Assembly: GCA_965217265.1 (NCBI GenBank)
Contig: CBDCHP010000002.1
Coordinates: forward strand, 89,947 to 153,946
Source of the DNA: JAGRGG01 sp965217265
Lineage (GTDB): Bacteria > Pseudomonadota > Alphaproteobacteria > Geminicoccales > Geminicoccaceae
DNA length: 64,000 nt
Direction: 5' to 3'
Of this stretch, positions 44,331 to 54,476 are shown one piece after another (within the stretch, counting starts at the first letter, position 1; each line of letters begins with the position of its first letter). The notes under the pieces were generated by a model that saw only the letters and a program-made list of their open reading frames with translations, was not told where the DNA came from and made no database searches. The translations under genes and the position numbers were made by a program.

Positions 44331-44577
44331 CAGATTTCATCGCCGCCGCGCGGTTTCGCGCCTCCGCCAGTATCTCGTCCAGCGTGCGCGGGCTGACGCC
44401 ACTCGCCAGCCCCTCGTCGATGGCGACTTGCAGGGCGCGGACGCCTTGTTGCACGTCCTGATCACGCCGGATGAGTTCGCGCACGTAGTCGCTGGCCGTC
44501 GCGTAACGGCCCGAGCGCACCTGCGTATCGCACCAGTCCTTCATCGGCCCAGGGATGGAAACATTCATCTGCGCCAT
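44320..44577 (-). CDS. parD: ParD-type antitoxin
   Basis: An 85-residue ribbon-helix-helix antitoxin (AQMNVSIPGPMKDWCDTQVRS, YATASDYVRELIRRDQ) with a C-terminal toxin-binding helix. ATG 44577 is preceded by GGAGGGCAC, a strong ribosome site. The end overlaps parE by 11 nt. It should still repress its promoter although its toxin frame is broken. Confidence 0.92.
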   Translation of the reverse strand: MAQMNVSIPGPMKDWCDTQVRSGRYATASDYVRELIRRDQDVQQGVRALQVAIDEGLASGVSPRTLDEILAEARNRAAAMKSDGG

Positions 44578-44633
44578 GTGCCCTCCGTTCTCCAATTGAG
44601 ATGTAGGTTATATAAAGAATTGTCAAAGATTGA

Positions 44634-44904
44634 CAACATGAGGGCGGCAGGCGCTCGATCGCCGGGACGAGCGCGGCGCGGGCCGCGTCCAGGTCGTAGG
44701 CCGTTTGGGTTCAGCCAGCGACGTGCCGAAGTAGCGGCCGAGCCGCAGGGCGGTGTCGGCGGTCATGTCGCGCTCACCGGCGACGATCTGGCCGACGCGG
44801 TTGGCCGGCACGTCGATCAGCCGCGCCAGTTCGGCGGCGCTCAAGCACGGTTCTTCAAGTTCGTCGCCGAGGATCTCGCCGGGGTGGATCGGCGTGCGCG
44901 CCAC
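44634..44904 (-). pseudogene. HigA-type antitoxin relic 2
   Basis: From a GTG the frame reads MARTPIHPGEILGDELEEPC, then LSAAELARLIDVPANRVGQI, then VAGERDMTADTALRLGRYFGT, with the HTH intact. It then shifts frame, and the expected end AYDLDAARAALVPAIERLPPS lies in another frame. DNA-binding may survive but the tail is wrong. Confidence 0.7.
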
Positions 44905-44915
44905 GAGTCGTGCTC

Positions 44916-45030
44916 CTAGTGGTAAGCGACAATTTCCACGTTCTCGGGTGCGTCGGCGTCGGGGGGCCACGCGAAGCAGACGCGCGACTGCGCGTTGATC
45001 CTGATGCTGAACCGGTCCATAATCTACTTG
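44916..45030 (-). pseudogene. HigB-type toxin relic 2
   Basis: The C-terminal part reads DRFSIRINAQSRVCFAWPPD and ADAPENVEIVAYH with a TAG, 11 bp before the HigA start, the same spacing as in relic 1. The N-terminal half is missing; a stop and then a REP-like palindrome (from 45050) stand where it should be. Confidence 0.65.
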
Positions 45031-45049
45031 AGCGACAGCAGCCGGCCAC

Positions 45050-45186
45050 CCTGGACCCCCGATCAAGTCGGGGGTGACAATATTTAAGTGTGCTAGTACA
45101 ACGTTCACTATCTTTAGTCGGCAATGGGCTTCGGCCGCCCACACCGCCTCAACCTGTCACCCCCGACTTGATCGGGGGTCCAGGAT
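45050..45186. repeat. Inverted pair of REP-like palindromes
   Basis: Unit 1 (45050-45078) is CTGGACCCCCGATCAAGTCG GGGGTGAC; unit 2 (45156-45186) is its inverse. Each has a CCCCCGA-N5-TCGGGGG stem. About 75 bp of AT-richer sequence separates them. The same stem occurs at 32689-32707 with other flanks. Confidence 0.85.
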
Positions 45187-45314
45187 GGTCGGACTTATCA
45201 ATCCACACAGAACATTCCGATGCTATGAACAGGTACATTCATCAAAGATGGTCAAGAAAAATCTCCTGTTCTTGACGTAAAATTCAGAGATCATGACAAG
45301 GGTTATGTGAAGTT

Positions 45315-45929
45315 ATGAGTGAAAGACAGGAAAAAGACGGCTGGGATAAATTAATTGCCCTATCCACTTTATTAGGGGCAACATTAGTGCCGATTTCGTT
45401 GGCAGTTCTCGGTATATCTATAAATTGGTCTTCAAAAACTAAAGAACTAGATGCAAAAATGGTCGAAATTTCGCTTAATATATTGAGTAAGACGCCCAAT
45501 GAAGAAAATAAAAACATAAGGCAATGGGCGATAAAAACAATAGATTTTCATTCTGTAATACCTTTAGAAAAGAATGTTGAAGATTACTTTGCGAACAACT
45601 CGTACTCAAAATCTAATGATGGTTCTGTAATAATATATACTAAAATGTACAAATGCCCAGCAAATGATTCGATTTTGTTTATTGGCAGCGAGCTTGAAAA
45701 CTACGATATTCTCACAAAAGAAGAAATTAATAAAAATAACATGTTGAAATACTATGAAAAGATAGTCGAAGATAAAGCCTGCTATCTTCGTTCTATTCAA
45801 AATAATAACATTCATAGAACCAAAGCAAAACTATGTGACGGTTTTTATATGGACAGAGAATACTACGTAGATTATTTTGTTACTAATACTAATGAAGGGA
45901 ATTGTAACGTTTTTATGAGTCCTGACTAG
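45315..45929 (+). CDS. AT-rich orphan membrane protein, probably acquired
   Basis: A 204-residue protein in strongly AT-rich DNA with AAA/AAT/ATA codons that are rare elsewhere in this window. One membrane helix lies near 19-36 (LGATLVPISLAVLGISI). After it comes an outward or inward domain rich in Lys, Asn and Tyr with six cysteines. I recognise no family. The start ATG follows GGTTATGTGAAGTT. The gene is flanked by a REP pair and TA relics on one side. Base composition indicates transfer from a low-G+C source; defence or phage origin is only a possibility. Confidence 0.7.
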   Translation: MSERQEKDGWDKLIALSTLLGATLVPISLAVLGISINWSSKTKELDAKMVEISLNILSKTPNEENKNIRQWAIKTIDFHSVIPLEKNVEDYFANNSYSKSNDGSVIIYTKMYKCPANDSILFIGSELENYDILTKEEINKNNMLKYYEKIVEDKACYLRSIQNNNIHRTKAKLCDGFYMDREYYVDYFVTNTNEGNCNVFMSPD

Positions 45930-46031
45930 ATTTACATAAGATGGCTATTATCAATGAAATTACTCGAAAAGCTGTTTCAAGATTATTTGAAAACTATTGA
46001 TTAATTTAATCAACTATTAATTGATGCTTAT

Positions 46032-47891
<1,860 letters not shown>

Positions 47892-47964
47892 GAGATTGCC
47901 CGGGGGAGAATGGCGGGAGAGGCAGCATATAAGGGTTTGGTGACAGTTCGGCAATTGAGGGGGA

Positions 47965-48111
47965 GAACGCTTGCGCGTGCGCTGCCGCGCGGGCTTTCTT
48001 TTTTCTTTTTTGCTACTTTGGCCGGGGCTGGCTGGAGCGTTGGGGCCATATCCGAGAACAAGTGATAAAAAAGAAGAGAAAAAAGCCCCGCGCAGCGGAT
48101 GCGAAGCATTC
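47965..48111. repeat. Palindromic intergenic element, copy J
   Basis: A 147-bp short-core copy between two divergent genes. Right end is the variant GCGGATGCGAAGCATTCA. Only 16 bp remain between it and the ATG of the aldo/keto reductase. Confidence 0.92.
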
Positions 48112-48127
48112 AACGGAGGACGAGGCA

Positions 48128-48958
48128 ATGCACGAAGTCGACGTAAAGGGCGAGGCCGTGCCGGCGATGGGCCAGGGCACCTGGAACATGGGCGAGCGGG
48201 CGGGGGCCAGGGCCGACGAGGTGCGGGCATTGCGGCACGGGCTGGATCTGGGCCTGACGCTGATCGACACGGCCGAGATGTACGCGGACGGCGGGGCGGA
48301 GGAGGTCGTCGGCGAGGCGATCGAGGGGCGGCGCGAGGGCGTCTACCTCGTCAGCAAGGTCTACCCGCACAACGCCTCGAAGCGGGGCGTCCAGGACGCC
48401 TGCGCCCGCAGTTTGAGACGGCTGAAGACCGACCGGATCGACCTCTACCTCCTGCACTGGCCGGGGTCTCACCCGCTGGAGGAGACCGTGGCCGGCTTCG
48501 AGGCGCTGCAAGGCGCCGGGCACATCCGGCACTGGGGGGTGAGCAACTTCGACGTGGCCGAGATGGAGGCGTTGACGGCCGTGCCGGGCGGCGACGCGGT
48601 CGCGGCGAACCAAGTACTCTACAACCTGACCCGGCGCGGGATCGAGTGGGACCTGATGCCCTGGTGCCATGCGCGCAACGTGCCGCTGATGGCCTACAGC
48701 CCGATCGAGCAGGGCCGGCTCGATCGGGGCGGCGCCCTCGCCGAAGTGGCGAAGCGGCACGGCGCGGCGCCCTACGCGGTGGCGCTCGCCTGGGTGCTGC
48801 GACGCCCGGACGTGATCGTGATCCCCAAGGCGGTGCAGACGGCGCACGTCGAGGCCAACATGGCGGCGGCCGACCTCGCGCTCGACGAGCGGGATCTGGC
48901 GGAGCTTGACGCGGCTTTTCCGGCCCCGAAGGGCAAGCGGCCGTTGGCGATGTTGTGA
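48128..48958 (+). CDS. Aldo/keto reductase
   Basis: A 276-residue NADPH-dependent reductase of the AKR superfamily. The tetrad is visible: Asp and Tyr in LIDTAEMYADG, Lys in YLVSKVYPHN and His in LYLLHWPGS; the cofactor loop is IVIPKAVQTAHVEAN. It ends PLAML, a natural AKR ending, with the TGA lying inside palindrome copy K. GGAGGACGAGG precedes the ATG. Substrate not predictable. Confidence 0.93.
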   Translation: MHEVDVKGEAVPAMGQGTWNMGERAGARADEVRALRHGLDLGLTLIDTAEMYADGGAEEVVGEAIEGRREGVYLVSKVYPHNASKRGVQDACARSLRRLKTDRIDLYLLHWPGSHPLEETVAGFEALQGAGHIRHWGVSNFDVAEMEALTAVPGGDAVAANQVLYNLTRRGIEWDLMPWCHARNVPLMAYSPIEQGRLDRGGALAEVAKRHGAAPYAVALAWVLRRPDVIVIPKAVQTAHVEANMAAADLALDERDLAELDAAFPAPKGKRPLAML

Positions 48959-49104
48959 ACGCTTCGCGTCGGCTGCGCCGGGCTTTCTTTTCTTCATTTT
49001 TTGCAACTTTGGCCGGGGCTGGCTCAGGCGTTAGGGCCAAGTCCTAAAACAAAGCTATAAAAAAGAAGAAGAAAGACCGCGCGTCAGCGCACGCGCAAGC
49101 GTTC
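48957..49104. repeat. Palindromic intergenic element, copy K
   Basis: A 148-bp short-core copy between convergent genes. The TGA at its left end is the stop codon of the aldo/keto reductase; the minus-strand gene stops 2 bp after its right end. Confidence 0.93.
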
Positions 49105-49106
49105 TC

Positions 49107-49346
49107 CTACACCTTCTCCAGCACGCGCACCTTGATCGGCTTGGGGATCAGGCACTCGGGCAGCGGCGGCAGGTCGGGCTCGTCGCCGGCGGGGGCCGGG
49201 GCGGGCGCGGGGACTCGGATGTCGCGGCCGTCGCCGGCGCTGGGTGCCGTCCGGCCCATGCGGCGCAGTTCCATGCAGGCGAGGACGAGCGGCACGCCGA
49301 AGCTGAGGCTGAAGCTCAAGGCGATGTAGAGGTCGGCGCTGATCAT
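49107..49346 (-). CDS. Small membrane-anchored hypothetical protein
   Basis: A 79-residue protein with one N-terminal helix (LYIALSFSLSFGVPLVLACMELRRMG) followed by a Pro/Ala-rich linker and a basic C-terminus (LIPKPIKVRVLEKV). GGAACC before the ATG is a weak ribosome site. No function known. Confidence 0.6.
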   Translation of the reverse strand: MISADLYIALSFSLSFGVPLVLACMELRRMGRTAPSAGDGRDIRVPAPAPAPAGDEPDLPPLPECLIPKPIKVRVLEKV

Positions 49347-49477
49347 GCGCGGGGTTCCTTGGCTGGGTTGATCGTTTCGGTTTAGCGACGACGCGGGGTG
49401 GAGATCAAGCGGGGGTTACGGGTCTGCGTGCGATCCTTTGCCACGCGGGCGGCGCGTTTCTTCGAGGAAGGAGATTC

Positions 49478-49645
49478 ATGGCGTCGGACAACTGGCCCGC
49501 GTTCGTCGGCACCGGCCAGAGCCTGCTGATCGGCGGCTCCCACACGCTGATTGCCGACTTCAAGCTCGTCGATCCATCGTGCGGCACGGTTCTCACGCAT
49601 TATCCCGATCTGAAGGCCGGCGCCGACGCCGTGCCGACCGGCTGA
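49478..49645 (+). CDS. Short hypothetical ORF with strong ribosome site
   Basis: A 55-residue frame (MASDNWPAFVGTGQSLLIGG...) preceded by GAGGAAGGAGATTC, one of the best ribosome sites in the window. It lacks a recognisable domain and may be the start of a longer, decayed gene. Confidence 0.45.
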   Translation: MASDNWPAFVGTGQSLLIGGSHTLIADFKLVDPSCGTVLTHYPDLKAGADAVPTG

Positions 49646-49749
49646 CGGCCGGGACTGGACGAAGGCGGGTCTGATCGAGGGCACGAACCATCGCCGCACT
49701 GGCGTTCACGCCAACAGCGAAACCAAGAGATGACAGTGCAGTGCTCTAC

Positions 49750-50631
49750 TTATCGCTCGGGCACGGGCGCGGTTGATGCGGTACGATCGACGGACGGGTC
49801 GAGAAGTTCGCTCAGCATCTTCGACCCGTGGCCGTCGGCCACGGCGCGGGCGTGGACGTCCCGCAGGGCGGCGGCGAGGCCGTCGTCGGCCTGCAGCAGG
49901 TCGCGGATGTGGGTGAGGTCTTTCAGCGTGTTGTCGACCGTGAAGACGTAGCCGCCGAAGTCGCCCTCCAGCGCGTTGCCGACGATGCGTTGCAGGCCGG
50001 CGGAGTTGCCGGAGCCGAGCAGCGCCACGTCGTAGAGCTTTTGCCAGTCGACGCCCAAGCTCCGGGCTTGGCGGAAGGTCTCGACCACGAGCGTCGCGGT
50101 GCCGAGTGCCAGAAAGTTGCTGACCAGCTTCGCCCGCGTGCCGGCGCCGATCGGGCCGAAGCGTTCGATCCGGGCGCAGAACGCGGCGAGGACGGGGCGC
50201 GCGTCCTCCAGATCGCCGAGGTCGCAGCCGACGACGGCGCCCAACTTGCCCTCCCGTGCCTGGGTAGCCCCGCCGGTGACGGGGGCCTCGACGTAGCGGG
50301 CGCCGCCGGCCTTAAGGGCCGCGGCGAGGTCGGGCGGTGCCTCGGCCGCGTGGGTCGTCGTGTCGATCACGAGCGCGCCGGGGCGCAAGCCCGGCAGCAG
50401 GCCGGCGACGACGCGGCGCGCGACCTCGCTGTTCGTCACGCACATGATAAGGGCGTCGGCGGTCTGCGCGAGGTCGGGTAACGAGGCCGCCTCGCTTGCA
50501 CCCCGCGCCACCAGATCGTCGATCGGTGCGCGGTTTCGGTGCGCGACGATGGCGACCTTGAAGCCCTTGGCCAGGAGGTTCAGCGCCATGCCGTGGCCCA
50601 TGATGCCGGCGCCGACGAAGCCGATGTTCAT
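49750..50631 (-). CDS. Beta-hydroxyacid dehydrogenase (HIBADH/GarR family)
   Basis: A 293-residue enzyme with the N-terminal NAD(P) site (NIGFVGAGIMGHGMALNLL), the substrate motif APVTGGATQAREGKL and the catalytic lysine in GAGTRAKLVSNFLALG. The family reduces tartronate semialdehyde or oxidises 3-hydroxyisobutyrate and similar acids. ATG 50631 follows GAGGGGGAGG. A sugar-acid-type enolase-superfamily gene lies 1 kb away, so a shared catabolic role is possible. Confidence 0.9.
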   Translation of the reverse strand: MNIGFVGAGIMGHGMALNLLAKGFKVAIVAHRNRAPIDDLVARGASEAASLPDLAQTADALIMCVTNSEVARRVVAGLLPGLRPGALVIDTTTHAAEAPPDLAAALKAGGARYVEAPVTGGATQAREGKLGAVVGCDLGDLEDARPVLAAFCARIERFGPIGAGTRAKLVSNFLALGTATLVVETFRQARSLGVDWQKLYDVALLGSGNSAGLQRIVGNALEGDFGGYVFTVDNTLKDLTHIRDLLQADDGLAAALRDVHARAVADGHGSKMLSELLDPSVDRTASTAPVPER

Positions 50632-50664
50632 CGGCAATCCTCCCCCTCAAGGCCGCTTCGACGA

Positions 50665-51183
50665 TCAGGCGAGCAGCAGCAGGCCCGCCATCAGGATCAT
50701 ACCGAGATCCTCGGTCAGCGTCACGGTCGAGAGCGGGACCGAGAGGATGTTGCCCATGCACGGGCAGTCGATGTCGAGGCCGCGCCTGAGCGCCGAGACG
50801 ACGCCGGCGGTGCCGAACAGGAAGACGACGATGGTGGCGATATAGGTAAAGGTCGGAGCGAAGAAGGCGAGGTAGGCGAGGCCGAGCGCCAGCTCGATGA
50901 AGGGGTAGACGTAGCCGTAAGCACGCACCCGCCGCGCCAGCAGGTCGTACATGGCAAAGCCGTCCTTGAAGCCTTCGAGGTCGAACAGCTTGATGAGGGC
51001 GAAGATGACGAGGAACACGCCCATGTAGCCGTGCATGAAGCCGGTCATCGTCAAGTCGCCGAAGCCGGCGGCGATGGCAAAGCCGGCGAGGCCGGAAACG
51101 ACGACGAGGCTGATCAGGGGCCAGTAGGCCGACAAGGACGCGCCGCGGTTCTCCTCGCGGACGTGGTAGGCGGATTTAGCCAT
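50665..51183 (-). CDS. MauE/DoxX-like redox membrane protein
   Basis: A 172-residue protein with four to five helices. The C-terminal motif DIDCPCMGNILSVPLSTVTL contains a CxC pair like that in MauE-type and MerT-like proteins. It is transcribed divergently from a CsoR-type copper sensor gene with a likely CsoR operator between, so it may act in copper handling or in a disulfide relay. Confidence in the copper role rests on the neighbour. Confidence 0.75.
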   Translation of the reverse strand: MAKSAYHVREENRGASLSAYWPLISLVVVSGLAGFAIAAGFGDLTMTGFMHGYMGVFLVIFALIKLFDLEGFKDGFAMYDLLARRVRAYGYVYPFIELALGLAYLAFFAPTFTYIATIVVFLFGTAGVVSALRRGLDIDCPCMGNILSVPLSTVTLTEDLGMILMAGLLLLA

Positions 51184-51213
51184 CGAATGTTCTCCTTCGA
51201 TCGGTGGCGGGAT

Positions 51214-51230
51214 ATACCCTGTGGGAGTAT
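51214..51230. promoter_or_regulatory. Candidate CsoR operator
   Basis: ATACCCTGTGGGAGTAT, an imperfect inverted repeat with a CCC/GGG core and ATAC/GTAT ends, resembling known CsoR operators (TACC...GGTA with a G-rich centre). It lies between the divergent CsoR-type and MauE-like genes, 31 bp from the start of the latter. Confidence 0.55.
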
Positions 51231-51305
51231 CTAGGAGCGATGCCGGCCATCCTCAACGGGTTTTGATGCCTATATGGTCGATGACGACGAAGGAGACCGG
51301 GAGCG

Positions 51306-51590
51306 ATGGAAGGCAACAAGGACGCGGCGCTGGCGCGCTTGCGGCGGATCGAGGGGCAGGTGCGCGGCATCGCCCGGATGGTCGAGGAGGACCGCTACTG
51401 CGTCGACGTGCTCAACCAGACCGCGGCGGTGCGCGCGGCGCTGCGCGGCGTCGAGCGGCTGGTGATATCCGACCACGCGGCGCACTGCATCGAGGACGCG
51501 GTTCGCTCGGGCGACCCGGAGGAGCAACGGCAAAAGTTCCGCGAACTGATCGCCATCATCGACCGCAACGCCGGCCGAGGGGCAGACTGA
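51306..51590 (+). CDS. CsoR/FrmR-family metal-sensing repressor
   Basis: A 94-residue all-helical repressor with the RIEGQVRGIARMVEEDRYCVDVL motif. The Cu(I) triad of CsoR is present with its normal spacing: Cys32, His57 and Cys61. This fits a copper sensor that lets go of DNA when Cu(I) binds, more than the FrmR formaldehyde sensor. ATG follows GACCGGGAGCG. The MR/MLE gene follows after 14 bp. Confidence 0.9.
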   Translation: MEGNKDAALARLRRIEGQVRGIARMVEEDRYCVDVLNQTAAVRAALRGVERLVISDHAAHCIEDAVRSGDPEEQRQKFRELIAIIDRNAGRGAD

Positions 51591-51604
51591 GGAGGGAAGG
51601 TGAC

Positions 51605-52810
51605 GTGAAGCTGACCTCGCTGGAGACCGTCCGCGTCGCCGAACTGCCCAACCTGATCTGGGTCCGGCTCGGCACCGACGCGGGGCTCGTCGGCTTGGGC
51701 GAGACCTTCTTCGGCGCCGGTGCGGTCGAGGCCGACCTGTTTGATCGCGTCTGGCCCTTGATCGAGGGCGGCGATCCGGGCCGGATCGACGCGATCGCGC
51801 GCGACCTGATCGGCTATCTCGGCCACCGCGCCACCGGGGTCGAGGCGCGCTCGAACTCGGCCGTCGACCTGGCCTTGTGGGATCTCCTCGGCAAGGCGCT
51901 GAACCGGCCGGTGGTCGACCTCCTCGGCGGGCGCACGCGCGCGGACATCCGCACCTACAACACCTGCGCCGGCACGCACTACGTCCGCGCTGCCAACAAG
52001 CAGCGGGTCGAGAATTGGGGCTTGGGGCAGGGCGAGGCGGCGCCGCTCGACGATTTGAACGCCTTTCTCACCCGCGCCGACGACCTCGCCGAAGAGTTGC
52101 TGGCCGAGGGCATCACGGCGATGAAGATCTGGCCCTTCGACGTCGCGGCCGAGAAGACGCACGGGCTCGACATCAGCGCGGCCGACCTGAACGCGGCGCT
52201 CGAACCGTTCGAGAAGATCAGGAAGCGCGTCGGCGATCGGATCGACGTCATGGTCGAGTTCCACTCGATGTGGACGCTGCCCCCGGCGATGCGCATCGCC
52301 AAGGCCTTGGAGCCCTTCGGCACCTACTGGCACGAGGACCCGATTCGCATGGACAGCCTCGCCAGCCTGAAGCGCTACGCCGCGGTCTCCCCCGCCCCGG
52401 TCTGCGCCTCGGAGACGCTGGGCACCCGCTGGGCCTTTCGCGATCTGTTGGAGACGAACGCGGCCGGCGTCGTCATGCTCGATCTCTCCTGGTGCGGCGG
52501 CATGTCTGAGGCGCGCAAGATCGCGGCGATGGCCGAGGCGTGGCACCTGCCCGTCGCGCCGCACGACTGCACCGGGCCGGTGGTGCTGACCGCGTCGACG
52601 CACCTGAGCCTGAACGCGACCAACGCGCTGGTGCAGGAGAGCGTGCGGGCGTTTCACCGAACGTGGTACCGGGACGTGGTGACGGCGGTGCCGCCGATCG
52701 CGGCCGGCCGGATCACCGCGCCCGAGGGGCCGGGCTGGGGCACCGAGCTGCACCCGGACTTAGACCAGAGGTTCGAGGTGGTGCGGCGGGTGTCGGGGGC
52801 GGGGGTCTAG
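51605..52810 (+). CDS. Mandelate racemase/muconate lactonizing family enzyme
   Basis: A 401-residue enolase-superfamily protein. The N-terminal capping domain (AELPNLIWVRLGTDAGLVGLGE) is followed by a TIM barrel with metal-ligand stretches VMVEFHSMW, TYWHEDPIR and VCASETLG, and a PHDCTGP loop near the end. Many relatives dehydrate sugar acids. The GTG at 51605 follows GGAGGGAAGGTGAC. It is close behind the CsoR gene and may share its transcript, but no biochemical link is evident. Confidence 0.88.
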   Translation: MKLTSLETVRVAELPNLIWVRLGTDAGLVGLGETFFGAGAVEADLFDRVWPLIEGGDPGRIDAIARDLIGYLGHRATGVEARSNSAVDLALWDLLGKALNRPVVDLLGGRTRADIRTYNTCAGTHYVRAANKQRVENWGLGQGEAAPLDDLNAFLTRADDLAEELLAEGITAMKIWPFDVAAEKTHGLDISAADLNAALEPFEKIRKRVGDRIDVMVEFHSMWTLPPAMRIAKALEPFGTYWHEDPIRMDSLASLKRYAAVSPAPVCASETLGTRWAFRDLLETNAAGVVMLDLSWCGGMSEARKIAAMAEAWHLPVAPHDCTGPVVLTASTHLSLNATNALVQESVRAFHRTWYRDVVTAVPPIAAGRITAPEGPGWGTELHPDLDQRFEVVRRVSGAGV

Positions 52811-52817
52811 TCCGTCC

Positions 52818-54476
52818 TCACTCGGCGGCGTCGGCCACGTTCGGCACCATCGCGCTCGAATCCTCCAAGAGCGACTTGTAGAGCCCGACGATCATCAAGA
52901 CGAGGACGACGGACACCGGCAGGGCCGCCGCGATCGCCGCCGTCTGCAGGGCGGTGAGCCCGCCCGCGAGCAGGAGGGCGGCGGCGACGCAGCCCTCGCC
53001 CATGCCCCAGACGATGCGAAACTTCTTCGGCGGGTCGTCGTCGCCCATCGAGAGCATGGTCGTGATCACGAGCGTGCCGGAATCCGACGAGGTGATGAAC
53101 CACGTCGCCAGCAAGAGCGTCGAAACCGCGGCGACCAGGGTCGAGAGCCAGCCGAGGTCGACGACGCCGTTGAGCCAGGAGGTCTGGCCGATCGCCTCGA
53201 TGGTACCGTAGAGGACGCCCGGCATGTCCCAGTTCCTGACCATGTCGAGCAGGCCGTAGGTGCCGACGCCGCCCTGGGCGTGCAGTTCGAGGTACATGGC
53301 GTTGCCGCCGAACATGCACAGCCAGAAGAAGGCCATCGTGCAGGGAACGAACATGACGCCGACCATGAACTCGCGGATCGTCCGGCCGCGCGAGATCCGC
53401 GCGATGAACATGCCGACGAACGGCGCCCAGGAGATCCACCAGCCCCAGTAGAAGATGGTCCAACTGCCCTGCCACTGCACGTTGCCGGGTTCGGAAGCGG
53501 TCCAAAAGCCCATCGCCACCAGCCCGACCAAGTAGTCGCCCATCGTGGTGACGAAGAAGCCCATCAGCCAGACGAAGGGGCCGCAGAACAAGAAGTAGGC
53601 CAGGACCGCGATCGACAGGTAGATGTTGGCCTCCGAGATGACGCGAATGCCGTTGCCGACACCCGAGACGGCCGAGAGGGTCGCGACGACGGAGATGACG
53701 GCGATCAGGATCAGTTGCGTGACGATGCCGGGGTCGATGCCGACGAGGAATTCTAGGCCGCGGGCCATCTGGCTGACGCCGAGGCCCAAGGACGTGGCGA
53801 CGCCGAAGACCGTGCCGAAGACGGCGAGGAGGTCGACCGCGTGGCCGATCGGGCCATAGATGCGGTTGCCGATCAAGGGGTAGAGGGCCGAGCGCAGCGT
53901 CAAGGGGAGGCCCTTGCGAAAGCTGAAGTAGGCGAGCGAGAGGCCGGTCAGCACGTAAAAGGCCCAGCCGTGCAGGCCCCAGTGGAAGTAGGCCACCTTC
54001 ATCGCGTCGCGGGCGCGCTCGACGGTCATCGCCGTGTGGCCGGCCTGCTCGGCGAAGGGGTTGTTCGGGTAGCCCTGCGAGCCTGTATTGTCGAAGTAGA
54101 ACAAGGGCTCGGCGATGCCGAAGAAGAAGATGCCGATGCCGATGCCGGCCGAGAACAGCATGGCGAACCAGGAGAAGTAGGAGAACTCGGGCCTGGAATC
54201 GTCCGCGCCGAGCCGGATCGAGCCGTAGCGGCTGAACATCAAGAAGAGGGCGAAGATCAGCGCCGTCGAGAGCAGGCTGACGTAGTACCAGCTCAACGTC
54301 GTCTCGATCGTGCCGCGAATGTAGGTGTAGACCCCGTTGGCGAGTTCGACGTTGAGCACGGTGAAGACGACGAACGCCAGGACCATGCCCTTGGCGGCGA
54401 GGCCCATGCCGGTGTGCAGGCCGGAGAACACCCCTTTGTGGGTGACCAGATCGTCCGGTTGCCGGTGGCCTTCCAT
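52818..54476 (-). CDS. BCCT-family betaine/choline/carnitine transporter
   Basis: A 552-residue protein with twelve helices and the BCCT signature regions: GIGIGIFFFGIAEPLFYF, GWAFYVLTGLSLAYFSF, WTIFYWGWWISWAPFVGMFIA and WFITSSDSGTLVI. BCCT carriers import quaternary ammonium compounds with Na+ or H+ as osmoprotectants or nutrients. In a genome with an amine dehydrogenase, import of methylated amines or betaine for catabolism is plausible, though the genes are not linked. Confidence 0.94.
   Translation of the reverse strand: MEGHRQPDDLVTHKGVFSGLHTGMGLAAKGMVLAFVVFTVLNVELANGVYTYIRGTIETTLSWYYVSLLSTALIFALFLMFSRYGSIRLGADDSRPEFSYFSWFAMLFSAGIGIGIFFFGIAEPLFYFDNTGSQGYPNNPFAEQAGHTAMTVERARDAMKVAYFHWGLHGWAFYVLTGLSLAYFSFRKGLPLTLRSALYPLIGNRIYGPIGHAVDLLAVFGTVFGVATSLGLGVSQMARGLEFLVGIDPGIVTQLILIAVISVVATLSAVSGVGNGIRVISEANIYLSIAVLAYFLFCGPFVWLMGFFVTTMGDYLVGLVAMGFWTASEPGNVQWQGSWTIFYWGWWISWAPFVGMFIARISRGRTIREFMVGVMFVPCTMAFFWLCMFGGNAMYLELHAQGGVGTYGLLDMVRNWDMPGVLYGTIEAIGQTSWLNGVVDLGWLSTLVAAVSTLLLATWFITSSDSGTLVITTMLSMGDDDPPKKFRIVWGMGEGCVAAALLLAGGLTALQTAAIAAALPVSVVLVLMIVGLYKSLLEDSSAMVPNVADAAE

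Noticed and set aside
45050..45186. CRISPR-like repeat pair
   Set aside because: Only two units, in inverted orientation, with a palindromic stem; this is a REP-type pair, not a spaced direct-repeat array.
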